Source of the DNA: Guyparkeria hydrothermalis
GTDB taxonomy: Bacteria > Pseudomonadota > Gammaproteobacteria > Halothiobacillales > Halothiobacillaceae
DNA: 64,000 bases
Assembly (NCBI RefSeq): GCF_023555375.1
Contig: NZ_JAJSEE010000007.1
Location: 62,001 to 126,000, forward strand
Reading direction: 5' to 3'
Shown here: piece by piece, positions 8,148 through 17,738 of the stretch
Layout of the letters: each line of letters opens with the position of its first letter
Position numbering within the stretch: position 1 is the stretch's first letter
Made by a program: the position numbers and the translations under genes
Notes under the pieces: model-generated
Database searches by the model: none
Seen by the model: only the letters and a program-made list of their open reading frames with translations
What the model was told of the DNA's origin: nothing

Positions 8148-9862
8148 GCCAGGACCCACAACCCCACGTCCTGATCGACAAGCCGGCCGTCCCGACAGGG
8201 GCGGGCGGCTTGTCTGCGTGGAAGGGGGGCATGATTCTGATCACCGCGCTGCTGGCCCTGCCGCTCGCGGTGATCGTTGCGTCCGTGTTCTGGCCGGACA
8301 AGGCGACCTGGTCGCACCTGGCCGACACGGTGCTTGCCGACTACGTCATCAATTCCGCCCTGCTGGCGATTGGTGTCGGGTTCGGCACCTTCATCCTTGG
8401 CACCGGCACGGCGTGGCTGCTGTCGGTGTGCGAATTCCCGGGCCGGCGCCTGTTCGAGTGGGCACTGCTGCTGCCGCTCGCGATGCCGGCCTACATCATC
8501 GCCTATACCTACACCGGCCTGCTCGACGTCGCCGGGCCGGTCCAATCCGGCCTGCGCGCGCTGACCGGCTGGTCGGTGGGCGACTACCCATTCCCGGAAA
8601 TCCGCTCGCTGGGCGGGGCCATCGTGATGCTCACGCTGGTGCTCTACCCCTACGTCTACATGCTCACCCGGGCGGCCTTTCTCGAGCAGTCCTCCAGCGC
8701 GCTGAACGTCGCCCGTTCACTGGGGCTGGGGCCCTGGGCGATGTTCCGGCGCGTGGCCCTGCCGCTGGCGCGCCCGTCGATCGTCGCCGGCCTGTCGCTG
8801 GCGATCATGGAGACGCTGGCCGACTACGGCACGGTGCAGTACTTCGGCATCCCGACGCTGACCACCGGCATCTTCCGCACCTGGTTCGGCCTGGATGACA
8901 CCATCGCCGCGGCGCAGCTCTCGGCCCTGCTGCTGACGTTCATCTTCACGGTGATCATCATCGAGCGGCTCTCCCGGCGACAGGCGCGTTACCACCATCA
9001 CGGCCACTGGCAGGCACGACCCTCGTTCCAGCTGCGCCGCGGCCCGGCGGCGCTGGCCGTCCTGGCCTGCGCCCTGCCGCTCGCGCTGGGTTTCCTGGTG
9101 CCGTCGGCCCAGCTGCTGGCCTGGAGCCTGGAGGTGGCCCCCACCCGGGATCTGGGCGAGTTCGCGGTGCTGGTGTCCCGTTCGGTGGGGCTGGCCGGCC
9201 TGACCGCGATACTCGCGCTGTTGCTGGCGCTGTTCCTCGCCTACGGCCATCGGCTGATGCCCGGGCGGCTGACCTTCACCATCAACCGCATCGCCGGCAT
9301 GGGCTATGCCCTGCCCGGCACGGTGATCGCGGTGGGCGTAATCATCCCGTTCGCCGCCTTCGACAACACGCTGGATGCCTGGATGCGCGACCAGTTCGGC
9401 ATTTCCACCGGCCTGCTGCTGTCGGGGACGGTCGCCGCGCTGGTGTTCGCCTACCTGGTGCGCTTTCTTGCCGTGAGCCTCAACACGGTCGAGGCGGGAC
9501 TCGGGCGCATCCGCCCGAGCATGGACGATGCCGCCCGCTCGATGGGCGCGAACGCCGGGCGCACGCTCTGGCGGGTGCATATCCCGCTGATTCGTGGCAG
9601 TCTTCTCACCGCCGCGCTACTGGTGTTCGTCGACGTGCTCAAGGAGCTACCGGCGACACTGGTCCTGCGACCATTCGACTTCAACACGCTGGCGGTCAGG
9701 GCGTTCGAACTGGCCTCCGACGAGCGACTGCGCGACGCCGCGCTGCCGGCCCTGGCCATCGTGGCCGCCGGCCTGATCCCGGTGATCCTGGTCAGTCGCT
9801 CGATCACCCGCGCGAGAGGACATGAAGGCAGCATCTCCAGCCGTGACCCGATCGATGAATAA
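8138..9862 (+). CDS. fbpB: Ferric-iron ABC transporter permease (fused double permease)
   Basis: 574 residues, the usual length of FbpB-type permeases, which hold two six-helix permease units in one chain. Two EAA-type cytoplasmic loops can be seen, one near ALNVARSLGLGPWAMFRRVALP and one near DDAARSMGANAGRTLWRVHIP; these dock the ATPase. It starts inside the 3' end of fbpA (10-base overlap), so the two are translated together. Inner-membrane channel for Fe3+. Confidence 0.95.
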   Translation: MAVSQDPQPHVLIDKPAVPTGAGGLSAWKGGMILITALLALPLAVIVASVFWPDKATWSHLADTVLADYVINSALLAIGVGFGTFILGTGTAWLLSVCEFPGRRLFEWALLLPLAMPAYIIAYTYTGLLDVAGPVQSGLRALTGWSVGDYPFPEIRSLGGAIVMLTLVLYPYVYMLTRAAFLEQSSSALNVARSLGLGPWAMFRRVALPLARPSIVAGLSLAIMETLADYGTVQYFGIPTLTTGIFRTWFGLDDTIAAAQLSALLLTFIFTVIIIERLSRRQARYHHHGHWQARPSFQLRRGPAALAVLACALPLALGFLVPSAQLLAWSLEVAPTRDLGEFAVLVSRSVGLAGLTAILALLLALFLAYGHRLMPGRLTFTINRIAGMGYALPGTVIAVGVIIPFAAFDNTLDAWMRDQFGISTGLLLSGTVAALVFAYLVRFLAVSLNTVEAGLGRIRPSMDDAARSMGANAGRTLWRVHIPLIRGSLLTAALLVFVDVLKELPATLVLRPFDFNTLAVRAFELASDERLRDAALPALAIVAAGLIPVILVSRSITRARGHEGSISSRDPIDE

Positions 9863-9889
9863 GCCCGCGGCTCCCCGTGGAGCTCACTC

Positions 9890-10969
9890 ATGAGTGAACG
9901 GCTTAGCCTGGTGGACCTGACCGTCCGCTTCGGCCGCACCACGGCGGTCGAGGGCGTCAACCTCAAGCTGCCGACCGGCGTGATCGGCTGCCTGCTGGGG
10001 CCGTCCGGCTGCGGCAAGACCTCGATCCTGCGCACGGTGGCCGGCTTCGAGTCGCCCAGCGCGGGCGTGGTGCGCCTGCACGGCAACACGGTGGCCGGCG
10101 CCGGCTGGGGCCACCCGCCCGAACAGCGCCGGGTGGGCATGATCTTCCAGGACCTGGCCCTGTTCCCGCACCTGACCGTGGCCGACAACATCGGCTTCGG
10201 CCTGCCGAAAAAACCGGCCGAAAACCGACAACAACGCATCGACGAGCTGCTCGATCTCGTCGGCCTGCCGGGCATGGGCAAGCGCTATCCGCACCACCTA
10301 TCCGGCGGGCAACAGCAGCGCGTGGCGATCGCCCGGGCGCTGGCCCCGCGCCCGGAAATCCTGCTGCTCGACGAGCCGTTCTCCAGCCTGGACGTGGAGC
10401 TGCGCGAAACCCTGCCGCGCGAGCTGCGCGACATCCTGCGCGAGGCGGAGACCACCGCCCTGCTGGTCACCCACGACCAGGCGGAGGCCTTCGCCATGGC
10501 CGACATCGTCGGCGTCATGCAGGCCGGCCGGCTGCACCAGTGGGACACGGCCTACAACCTCTACCACCGCCCCGAGACGCCGTTCGTCGCCGACTTCATC
10601 GGCCAGGGGACGCGCATCGCCGGCACCATGGTCGGGCCGGGGCGGGTCAAGACCGAGCTGGGGTTGCTCGAGGGCCAGGTCTCGCACGAGTACCCGCCGG
10701 GCACCGAGGTCGACGTGCTGGTCCGGCCCGACGACGTGATCATCGATGCCGACGGCCCCGGGGTGGCGGAGATCGAGGAGCGCGTCTTTCGCGGCGCGAA
10801 CTTCCTCTACACCCTCGCCCTGCCCGGCGGCACCCGTCTGCTCAGCCTGGCGCCCAGTCACGATCACTACGCCCCGGGCGTGCGGGTCAACCTGCGCCCG
10901 GCGTTCACCCACCTGGTGCTGTTTCCGCGCGGAGGGGCCTCACGCCATGCCGACAGTGACGAGGAATAA
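9890..10969 (+). CDS. fbpC: Ferric-iron ABC transporter ATP-binding protein
   Basis: 359 residues. ABC ATPase signatures are complete: Walker A GPSGCGKT (about residue 40), signature LSGGQQQR, Walker B LLLDEPF and the switch histidine in THDQAEA. The C-terminal third is the TOBE-like regulatory domain of iron and other importers. It starts 27 bases after fbpB. The start codon lies in a perfect 14-bp palindrome (9884-9897, TCACTCA/TGAGTGA), which could fold over the initiation site. It powers the FbpAB importer. Confidence 0.95.
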   Translation: MSERLSLVDLTVRFGRTTAVEGVNLKLPTGVIGCLLGPSGCGKTSILRTVAGFESPSAGVVRLHGNTVAGAGWGHPPEQRRVGMIFQDLALFPHLTVADNIGFGLPKKPAENRQQRIDELLDLVGLPGMGKRYPHHLSGGQQQRVAIARALAPRPEILLLDEPFSSLDVELRETLPRELRDILREAETTALLVTHDQAEAFAMADIVGVMQAGRLHQWDTAYNLYHRPETPFVADFIGQGTRIAGTMVGPGRVKTELGLLEGQVSHEYPPGTEVDVLVRPDDVIIDADGPGVAEIEERVFRGANFLYTLALPGGTRLLSLAPSHDHYAPGVRVNLRPAFTHLVLFPRGGASRHADSDEE

Positions 10970-11813
10970 CCGCCGCGTACTGGCCGCCGTCGTGCTCGCC
11001 GGCCTGCTCGGCGGCGGGTCGACCACGGCGCTCGCGACCACCCCGCTATTCGACGCCCACCTGCATTACAACGCCGAGCAGCGCGCGGCCATCGAGCCCC
11101 GGGCCATTCTCGAGACACTCGAGAGCAACGGCATCGAGCACGCCGTGGTCACCAGCCGCCCGCCGGAGAACGCCCGCCTGCTCGCCGAGCTGGCGCCCGA
11201 CCGCATCGTGCCGTTCCTGGGCGTCTATCGCGCCAAGGCCGACAAGGAAACCTGGATGCACCGGCCGGATCTGCCCGCCCGGGTGGAGACCTGGCTCGAC
11301 CAGGGCGATTACCGTGGTCTGGGCGAACTGCACATCTTCGGTCGTGACCGCGACAGCCAGACGTTCAAGCGCCTGGTCGAGATCGCCGCCGAACGCGGGC
11401 TGGTGCTGATGCTCCACGGCGATCTCGCCATCATCGACCGCGCCTTCGAGATCGCGCCAACCGTCGACGTGCTCTGGGCGCACCTGGGCGACCAACCCGA
11501 CCCCACCATCCTGCGCGCCGCGCTCGCCCGCCACCCCGAGCACCTGTTCATCGACACCTCGGTGCGCGACGAGCGCTTCCTGGATGAGCAGGGCCAATTG
11601 CTGCCCGAGTGGCGCGCCCTGTTCGTCGACCACCCCAACCGCTTCGTCGTCGGGGTGGACACCTACAGCCTGGCGCGCTGGCAGCGCTTCGACGAGGCGG
11701 CCGACACCATCCGCCAGTGGCTCGACCAGCTACCCGACTCGGTCGCCCGGCGCCTGGCGCGCGAGAACGCACGCGAGTTACTGCTCGACCCGTTGCTGCT
11801 GGGCAATCCCTGA
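10947..11813 (+). CDS. Secreted amidohydrolase-2-like TIM-barrel protein
   Basis: 288 residues with an N-terminal signal peptide (VLAAVVLAGLLGGGSTTALA). The mature part begins with FDAHLHYN, the metal-binding HxH-type start of amidohydrolase/TatD-like barrels; further candidates are GELHIFGRD, LMLHGD, WAHLGD and a late GVDTYS aspartate. Such proteins hydrolyse or decarboxylate small molecules with one or two metals. The substrate is unknown. It overlaps the end of fbpC by 23 bases and so is co-transcribed with the Fur-controlled iron importer. That hints at work on an iron chelate or periplasmic metal chemistry, but this is inference. Confidence 0.75.
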   Translation: MPTVTRNNRRVLAAVVLAGLLGGGSTTALATTPLFDAHLHYNAEQRAAIEPRAILETLESNGIEHAVVTSRPPENARLLAELAPDRIVPFLGVYRAKADKETWMHRPDLPARVETWLDQGDYRGLGELHIFGRDRDSQTFKRLVEIAAERGLVLMLHGDLAIIDRAFEIAPTVDVLWAHLGDQPDPTILRAALARHPEHLFIDTSVRDERFLDEQGQLLPEWRALFVDHPNRFVVGVDTYSLARWQRFDEAADTIRQWLDQLPDSVARRLARENARELLLDPLLLGNP

Positions 11814-11955
11814 CCCTCGACCCCGCCCGGCCAACAGACTGGACTTGCTCGCGGTATTGGACCATTCTTGAGCTAGCGCCGACGGTGCCCCACGCGGGCC
11901 GCCCTGGCAGCCATCATCATCCACCGCGAACCACGCCAGGGACTCCCCGGACGAC

Positions 11956-14900
11956 ATGACGTCGCGAGACCAGCAACCCGATCCCGCCCGACGACGCCGG
12001 TCAATCTCGCCCCTGGTGCTGGCGATTTCCTACGTGGTCTACGCCGGCCTGTGGATCCTGACCTCCGACTGGTTGCTGGGCCTGTTCGTGCCGGCCGAGC
12101 AACTGGCGCGGGTGGGGTTGTTCAAGGGGCTGGGCTTCGTCGCCGTCACCGGGGTGATCCTCTACCTGCTGCTGCGCTGGCTGGAGTCGAACCGCGCCGC
12201 GCCAGCCACCCCCGACCAGGTACCGCGCCGCCGGCGCAGCGGGCCGTTCATCGTCTTCTTGGCCAACCTCCTGGTCGTCGCGATCGTGACGGCCGGCACC
12301 TATCTCTACCGCGCACCACTGGTCATCGAATCGGCCCAGTCCCGACTCGCCGACGTCGCCGCCCTGCGCGCCGACTTCATCGATGCCTGGCTCGAGGAAC
12401 GGGCCAGTGACGCGCTGGTACTCCAGTCATCGACAACGATGCAGGACGCCGCCGGCCGCCTGATCGAATCCACCGACGACAGCACCGAGGCTGAACAGGC
12501 GCGCGTGCTCATCCTCGACCGATTCGAGGCCCTGCGCCGCGCCTACGGCTACGAGGCCGCCGCCCTGCTCGACGCGAGCGGCGCCACCCCGCTGGTCAAC
12601 CACGGCATGACCCGCTGGCCCGATGAACTGCGGCGCGCCGCCGATCTCGCCGTTGACGGCCAGGTCGTCGAACTCTCGCCCGATCTCTACACCGACCGGC
12701 ACGCCCACATCGACTGGCTGATACCGATCGGTGACGAGGCACCGATCGCCTACGCCCTGCTGCGCGCCGACGTGCCGCCGATTCCCCACGGCATGACGAA
12801 CGACGGCATGGCCACCCACCTGGCCCGCGCCCAGGACGACACCGTGCTGCTGCTCGACGACACCGCACGGCAAACCGCCGAGGACCCCTGGCCCAACCTG
12901 CCCTGGGAGCAGAGCGGCCTGCGCCCGGCGGACTTCACCGTCGACGCCCGACCGCATGCCATCGAAACCAGCAATGTGAGCGGGGCGCCCGTGATCGGGG
13001 CCGTGCATCCGATCCCGGGGCGGGAATGGGCGGTGGTGGCCACCCAGACGCGCGCGAGCGTCCTGCAACCGCTCTACCAGACGTTGTGGCTGCTCGCGGT
13101 GGTCGCCTTCTTCCTGCTGGCGATCATGGCCGTGATCCTCACCCTGCTGTGGCGCCGCACCCGCGAGAGCGACGCGTTGCGCTGGACGGCGCGCACCGCC
13201 GAGCAGGATCGGTTGCTGCGCGTGTTCTACGACATGCCGTTCTTCGGCATGGCCATCAGCTCGCCAAACGACCGCCGCCTTACCGATGCCAACCCGCGGC
13301 TGGCCGAGATGCTGGGGCACCCGGGCGAGTCGCTGGTGGGCAAGAGCTGGGACGAGTTGCTGGGCGATGCCCTGCACGGTGACGAACACCAGGCCATGCA
13401 GGACCTGATCAACGGGATGGTCGATCACTGTGCCCAGGAATTCAGCCTCAAGCGCCCGGACGGGACGACCGCCCACCTGCGTTTCGACACCCGCCTGACG
13501 CGCTCGGAGGATGGCCGGGCCGAGCGACTGGTCTCGATCGCCGAGGACGTCACCCGCGAGCGCGAGGCCTACCACGCCCTGGAGCATCAGAAGGATCTCT
13601 ACGACCTACTCTCGCAGACCAACCAGGCGATCACCCGCTGCCGCACGGCCGACGATCTGTTTGAGACGGCGTGCCGCGTGGCAGTCGATCACGGCCACCT
13701 GGCATTCGCCTGGATCGGACTGATCGACCGCGACAGCGGCTCGGTCGAACCGGTGGCGCAATACGGCGACCAGACCGGCCACATCGACCAGCTCGAGGTC
13801 AGCATCTACCCGCATGAACCGGCCGACCAGGGACCGGTGGGCCGGGCGATCCGCGCCGACGAACTGGTGGTGGTGAACCACTTCCAGAGCGCCCTAGCGA
13901 CCGGCATCTGGCACCAGCAGGCCATCGAGGCGGGCGTCGATGCCGTGGCGGCCTTCCCGATTCACCGGGGCGGCGAGATCATCGGCGCGATGGCCCTGTA
14001 CGCCGAGGTCAGCGATTTCTTCGACGACGCGATCTGCCGCACGGTGGAAGAACTGGCCACCGACATCTCGTTCGCGCTGGACTACTTCGACCGCCTCGAG
14101 GACCTAGAGCGCGCCCGCGAAGCCGTCCAGGCCAGCCCCGCCGTGCTGTTCCGCTGGCTGCCCGAAGACGACTGGCCGACGGCCTTCGTCTCGAGCAACC
14201 TCGAACGCTGGGGGTATTCGGCCGAGGAGTGGCAGGCGCAACGGTACCCGTACGCCGAGATCATCCATCCCGACGACCTGGCGATGGTCGCCAGCGGTTT
14301 CGAGGAACAGGTCGCCAGCGGCGAGACGCAGTACCACCAGGAATACCGCGTGCGCATGGGCGACGGCGAGTACCGTTGGGTGGAAGAAGTCACCCTGGTG
14401 CGGCGCGACCCGCAGGGCACGCCGCTGTGGTTCGACGGCGTGGTCACCGACATCCACGACCGCCACGAGGTCGAGCAGCACGAGCGCCTGATGGCCAAGG
14501 TGATCGAGAACACCCGCGAGGGCGTGCTGATCACCGATCGGGACCAGGTGATCCTCGAGGTCAATCCCGCCTTTACCGACCTGACCGGGTACAGCGCCGA
14601 GGACGTGATCGGCCAGACACCCGACCTGCTCGCCTCGGGCCAGCACGACCGGGATTTCTACCATCGCATGTGGGAGGAGCTGGAACGCGACGGACACTGG
14701 CAGGGCGAGATCTGGAACCGTCGCAAGAACGGCGAGACCTTCCCGGAGATCCTGAGCATCAGCACGGTCACCGACCGCGAGGGCAACATCAGCCACTACG
14801 TCGGGCTGTTCGTCGACATCAGCCGCCAGAAGGAAAACGAATCCAAGCTCGATTTCCTCGCCCACCACGACCCGCTTACCGGCCTGCCCAACCGCCTGCT

Positions 14901-16146
14901 GATGATGGCCCGCCTCGAGCAGCTGATCGACGTGGCACGCCGCGAACATGATCATGTCGCCGTGCTGATGGTCGATCTCGACCGCTTCAAGGACGTCAAC
15001 GACAGCCTTGGCCACGCCGTCGGCGACCAGCTGTTGATCAAGGTCAGCGAGCGCCTGCGCGACCGATTCGGCCAGGCCGACACCATTGCCCGGCTGGGCG
15101 GCGACGAATTCGCCCTGGCCGTCGCCGGCATCGACTCGGCCGCCGAGGTGGGCGAGCTGGCCGACCAGGTAATCAACGCGCTGGGCGAACCTTGGGAACT
15201 GGCCAAGGGTCAGCAGGTGCGCGTGCTCGCCTCGGTGGGCATTTCGCTCTTCCCGGACAACGCCGCCTCGCCGCTGGGCCTGATCCAGCAGGCCGACACG
15301 GCGCTCTACCGCGCCAAGGACGAAGGCCGCGGCACCTTCCGCTTCTTCTCCGACGAAATGACCGACGCGGCGCGCGATCGCGTCGCCCTCGAACTGCAGT
15401 TGCGTCAGGCGATCGACAACGACGAACTGCGACTGGTATTCCAGCCCCAGACCCGCCTCGACGATCACGGCCTGCACGGCGCCGAGGTGCTGGTGCGCTG
15501 GCAGCACCCGACCGAAGGGTTGATCTCGCCCGACCGCTTCATCCCCGTGGCCGAGACCACCGGCCTGATCTGGCCGCTGGGCGAGTGGGTGTTGCGCGAG
15601 GCCTGCCGCCAGGGCAAGGCCTGGCTGGATGCCGGCAGCGATTTCGGCCGCCTGGCGGTCAACCTCTCGCCGCACCAGTTGCGCCACGGCGAGGTCGACC
15701 GCCTGGTCAGGCGGGTACTCGAGGACACCGGCTTCCCGGCCGACCGGCTGGAACTGGAACTGACCGAGAGCGCGATCGTCCGGCGCGAGTCCGAGGCCCG
15801 CGACCTGCTCGATCGCCTGCGGGCGATGGGCGTGCACGTCGCGCTCGACGACTTCGGCACCGGCTACTCCTCGCTGGGCCAGCTGCGCGAATTCGCCATC
15901 GACGTGCTCAAGATCGACAAGCGCTTCATCGACCTGATCGACGAGCCCAGCGACCGCGGCCAGATCGCGCGCGTGATCATCGATCTGGGCCACACGCTCG
16001 GCCTGAAGGTACTCGCCGAGGGCGTCGAACGGCAAAGCCAGCTCACCTTCCTGCGCCAGTACCACTGCGACATCTACCAGGGCTACCTGGAAAGCCACCC
16101 GCTGCCGGGCGACGAGTTCGCCCAGCGTTACCTGTCCCACGCCTAA
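11956..16146 (+). CDS. Multi-sensor GGDEF-EAL protein (cyclic di-GMP turnover)
   Basis: 1396 residues. Order: three N-terminal membrane helices (about 18-38, 46-66, 92-115), a periplasmic sensor region (about 116-375), a fourth helix (376-400), PAS (about 415-520), GAF (548-710), two PAS domains (714-835, 844-960), GGDEF (about 970-1135) and EAL (1146-1390). The GGDEF motif is intact (about residue 1048), but the inhibitory RxxD site five residues before it reads GQAD. The EAL motif reads EVLVRW, and DDFGTGYSS and LKIDKRFI are intact, so phosphodiesterase activity is plausible. It is a membrane sensor that makes and/or degrades cyclic di-GMP. A cache-GGDEF gene follows 44 bases later on the same strand. 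Confidence 0.93.
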   Translation: MTSRDQQPDPARRRRSISPLVLAISYVVYAGLWILTSDWLLGLFVPAEQLARVGLFKGLGFVAVTGVILYLLLRWLESNRAAPATPDQVPRRRRSGPFIVFLANLLVVAIVTAGTYLYRAPLVIESAQSRLADVAALRADFIDAWLEERASDALVLQSSTTMQDAAGRLIESTDDSTEAEQARVLILDRFEALRRAYGYEAAALLDASGATPLVNHGMTRWPDELRRAADLAVDGQVVELSPDLYTDRHAHIDWLIPIGDEAPIAYALLRADVPPIPHGMTNDGMATHLARAQDDTVLLLDDTARQTAEDPWPNLPWEQSGLRPADFTVDARPHAIETSNVSGAPVIGAVHPIPGREWAVVATQTRASVLQPLYQTLWLLAVVAFFLLAIMAVILTLLWRRTRESDALRWTARTAEQDRLLRVFYDMPFFGMAISSPNDRRLTDANPRLAEMLGHPGESLVGKSWDELLGDALHGDEHQAMQDLINGMVDHCAQEFSLKRPDGTTAHLRFDTRLTRSEDGRAERLVSIAEDVTREREAYHALEHQKDLYDLLSQTNQAITRCRTADDLFETACRVAVDHGHLAFAWIGLIDRDSGSVEPVAQYGDQTGHIDQLEVSIYPHEPADQGPVGRAIRADELVVVNHFQSALATGIWHQQAIEAGVDAVAAFPIHRGGEIIGAMALYAEVSDFFDDAICRTVEELATDISFALDYFDRLEDLERAREAVQASPAVLFRWLPEDDWPTAFVSSNLERWGYSAEEWQAQRYPYAEIIHPDDLAMVASGFEEQVASGETQYHQEYRVRMGDGEYRWVEEVTLVRRDPQGTPLWFDGVVTDIHDRHEVEQHERLMAKVIENTREGVLITDRDQVILEVNPAFTDLTGYSAEDVIGQTPDLLASGQHDRDFYHRMWEELERDGHWQGEIWNRRKNGETFPEILSISTVTDREGNISHYVGLFVDISRQKENESKLDFLAHHDPLTGLPNRLLMMARLEQLIDVARREHDHVAVLMVDLDRFKDVNDSLGHAVGDQLLIKVSERLRDRFGQADTIARLGGDEFALAVAGIDSAAEVGELADQVINALGEPWELAKGQQVRVLASVGISLFPDNAASPLGLIQQADTALYRAKDEGRGTFRFFSDEMTDAARDRVALELQLRQAIDNDELRLVFQPQTRLDDHGLHGAEVLVRWQHPTEGLISPDRFIPVAETTGLIWPLGEWVLREACRQGKAWLDAGSDFGRLAVNLSPHQLRHGEVDRLVRRVLEDTGFPADRLELELTESAIVRRESEARDLLDRLRAMGVHVALDDFGTGYSSLGQLREFAIDVLKIDKRFIDLIDEPSDRGQIARVIIDLGHTLGLKVLAEGVERQSQLTFLRQYHCDIYQGYLESHPLPGDEFAQRYLSHA

Positions 16147-16190
16147 CCCGGGCGTAGCGATTCACGCCCCGGACGTCATCTCCCGCGCCC

Positions 16191-17636
16191 ATGCAACGCA
16201 ACAAGCTCCTCTTTGCCACCGCCCTGACCGTCCTGCTGACCCTGGGATTCGTCGCCACCAGCGTGATCGGCTACTTCGTCGCCGAGGATTCGCTGGAACA
16301 GCAGATCGCCGAGGAGACCCTGCCGCTGACCAGCGACAACATCTTCTCGGAGATCGAGCGCGACCTGCTGCGATCGATCCTGATTTCCTCGTTGATGGCG
16401 CACGACACCTTCGTGCGTGACTGGGTGGTCGAGGGGGAAGAGGACCCGGAGGCGATCATCCGCTACCTCGCGGAAATCCAGCAGAAGTACGAGACCACCA
16501 CCGCGTTTTTCGTCGCCGAGTCCAGCCGGCGCTACTACCACCCCGACGGGGTGCTGACGACGGTCACACGGGCGAACCCGGGCGATGCCTGGTACTTCCG
16601 CGTACGGGAGATGAACGAGCCGTTTGAGATCAATATCGACCACGACACGGCCGATCCCAGCCGGCTGTCGATCTTCGTCAACTACCGGGTCGAGGACGAG
16701 GCGGGCGAGTACATCGGCGTCACGGGCATCGGGCTCGCCGTCGAGACGGTCGCCGGGTTGATCGAGAGCTACCAGCGTCGCTACGGCCGCTCGATCTACT
16801 TCATCGACCGCGAGGGCACGATCACCCTGCGGGGCTCCGGCTACGACGGCCCGGAACGCATCCAGGCCCAGCCAGGACTGGCCCGCCACGCCATCCGCAT
16901 CCTCACCAGCCCGAGCACCGATTTCGCCTACGAGCGCCCCGGCATCGGCACGACCTACGTCAATACCCGGCTGATCCCGGAACTCGACTGGTTCCTGGTG
17001 GTGGAACAGCGCGAATCGTCCGCCAATGCCCGATTGCTCAACACCCTGATCGTCAACATCCTGCTGGCGCTGGGCGTGACCGCCCTGGTGCTGCTGACCG
17101 GCGGCTGGACGCTGCGCAACTATCAGCGTCGGCTGGAGGCCATGGCCACCACCGACCGTCTCACCGGGGCGCGCAACCGCCAGGCCCTGGAGGTATTGTT
17201 CGAGCAGGCGCTGCGCCTGGGACGGCGCCATGACCAGCCGGTCTCGATCATCAACCTCGACATCGATCACTTCAAGGCCATCAACGACAGCCACGGTCAT
17301 CAGGCGGGTGACCGGGTGCTCAAGGAACTCGTCGACACCGTTTCCTCGCAGATCCGGGAAATCGATACGCTCTGCCGCTGGGGCGGTGACGAATTCCTGA
17401 TCCTGCTCCAGGACACGGATGCCGACCGCGCACGCCTCACGGCCGAACGCATTCGCGAGGCGGTGGCCCGACGCCAGCGTTCGCCCCAGAGTGAGGAGGG
17501 GTGGACCGTCAGCCAGGGCGTGGCGCAGTGTCGAGAGAACGAATCCCTCGACAGCCTGATCCATCGGGCCGACAAGGCGCTCTACCGGGCCAAGCGCAAT
17601 GGCCGCAACCAGGTCGCCGTCGCCGAGCCCGGCTGA
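16191..17636 (+). CDS. Membrane-bound diguanylate cyclase with Cache-type sensor
   Basis: 481 residues. A first membrane helix (about 6-28) is followed by a periplasmic Cache-like sensor with a YYHPDG turn and GVTGIGLAVETV, then a second helix (about 281-305) and a GGDEF domain. The catalytic motif RWGGDEF (about residue 397) is intact, and an I-site REID lies exactly five residues before it, so product inhibition by cyclic di-GMP is expected. No EAL domain, so it should only synthesise the second messenger. It lies 44 bases behind the GGDEF-EAL gene and is probably co-transcribed with it. Confidence 0.93.
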   Translation: MQRNKLLFATALTVLLTLGFVATSVIGYFVAEDSLEQQIAEETLPLTSDNIFSEIERDLLRSILISSLMAHDTFVRDWVVEGEEDPEAIIRYLAEIQQKYETTTAFFVAESSRRYYHPDGVLTTVTRANPGDAWYFRVREMNEPFEINIDHDTADPSRLSIFVNYRVEDEAGEYIGVTGIGLAVETVAGLIESYQRRYGRSIYFIDREGTITLRGSGYDGPERIQAQPGLARHAIRILTSPSTDFAYERPGIGTTYVNTRLIPELDWFLVVEQRESSANARLLNTLIVNILLALGVTALVLLTGGWTLRNYQRRLEAMATTDRLTGARNRQALEVLFEQALRLGRRHDQPVSIINLDIDHFKAINDSHGHQAGDRVLKELVDTVSSQIREIDTLCRWGGDEFLILLQDTDADRARLTAERIREAVARRQRSPQSEEGWTVSQGVAQCRENESLDSLIHRADKALYRAKRNGRNQVAVAEPG

Positions 17637-17738
17637 TCGCCGCACCCGACCGCTGACCATCGTCGTCCACGAGCCCGGCACCCCGCCGATGGACGCCTGG
17701 CGGCTCGCGAAGGCATCGAGGTCGTGCCGATTTTCCCC

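Noticed and set aside
14104-16140. A 678-codon minus-strand frame
   Set aside because: It is exactly opposite the GGDEF-EAL coding region, low in complexity (Val/Ala/Gln-rich) and has no start site.
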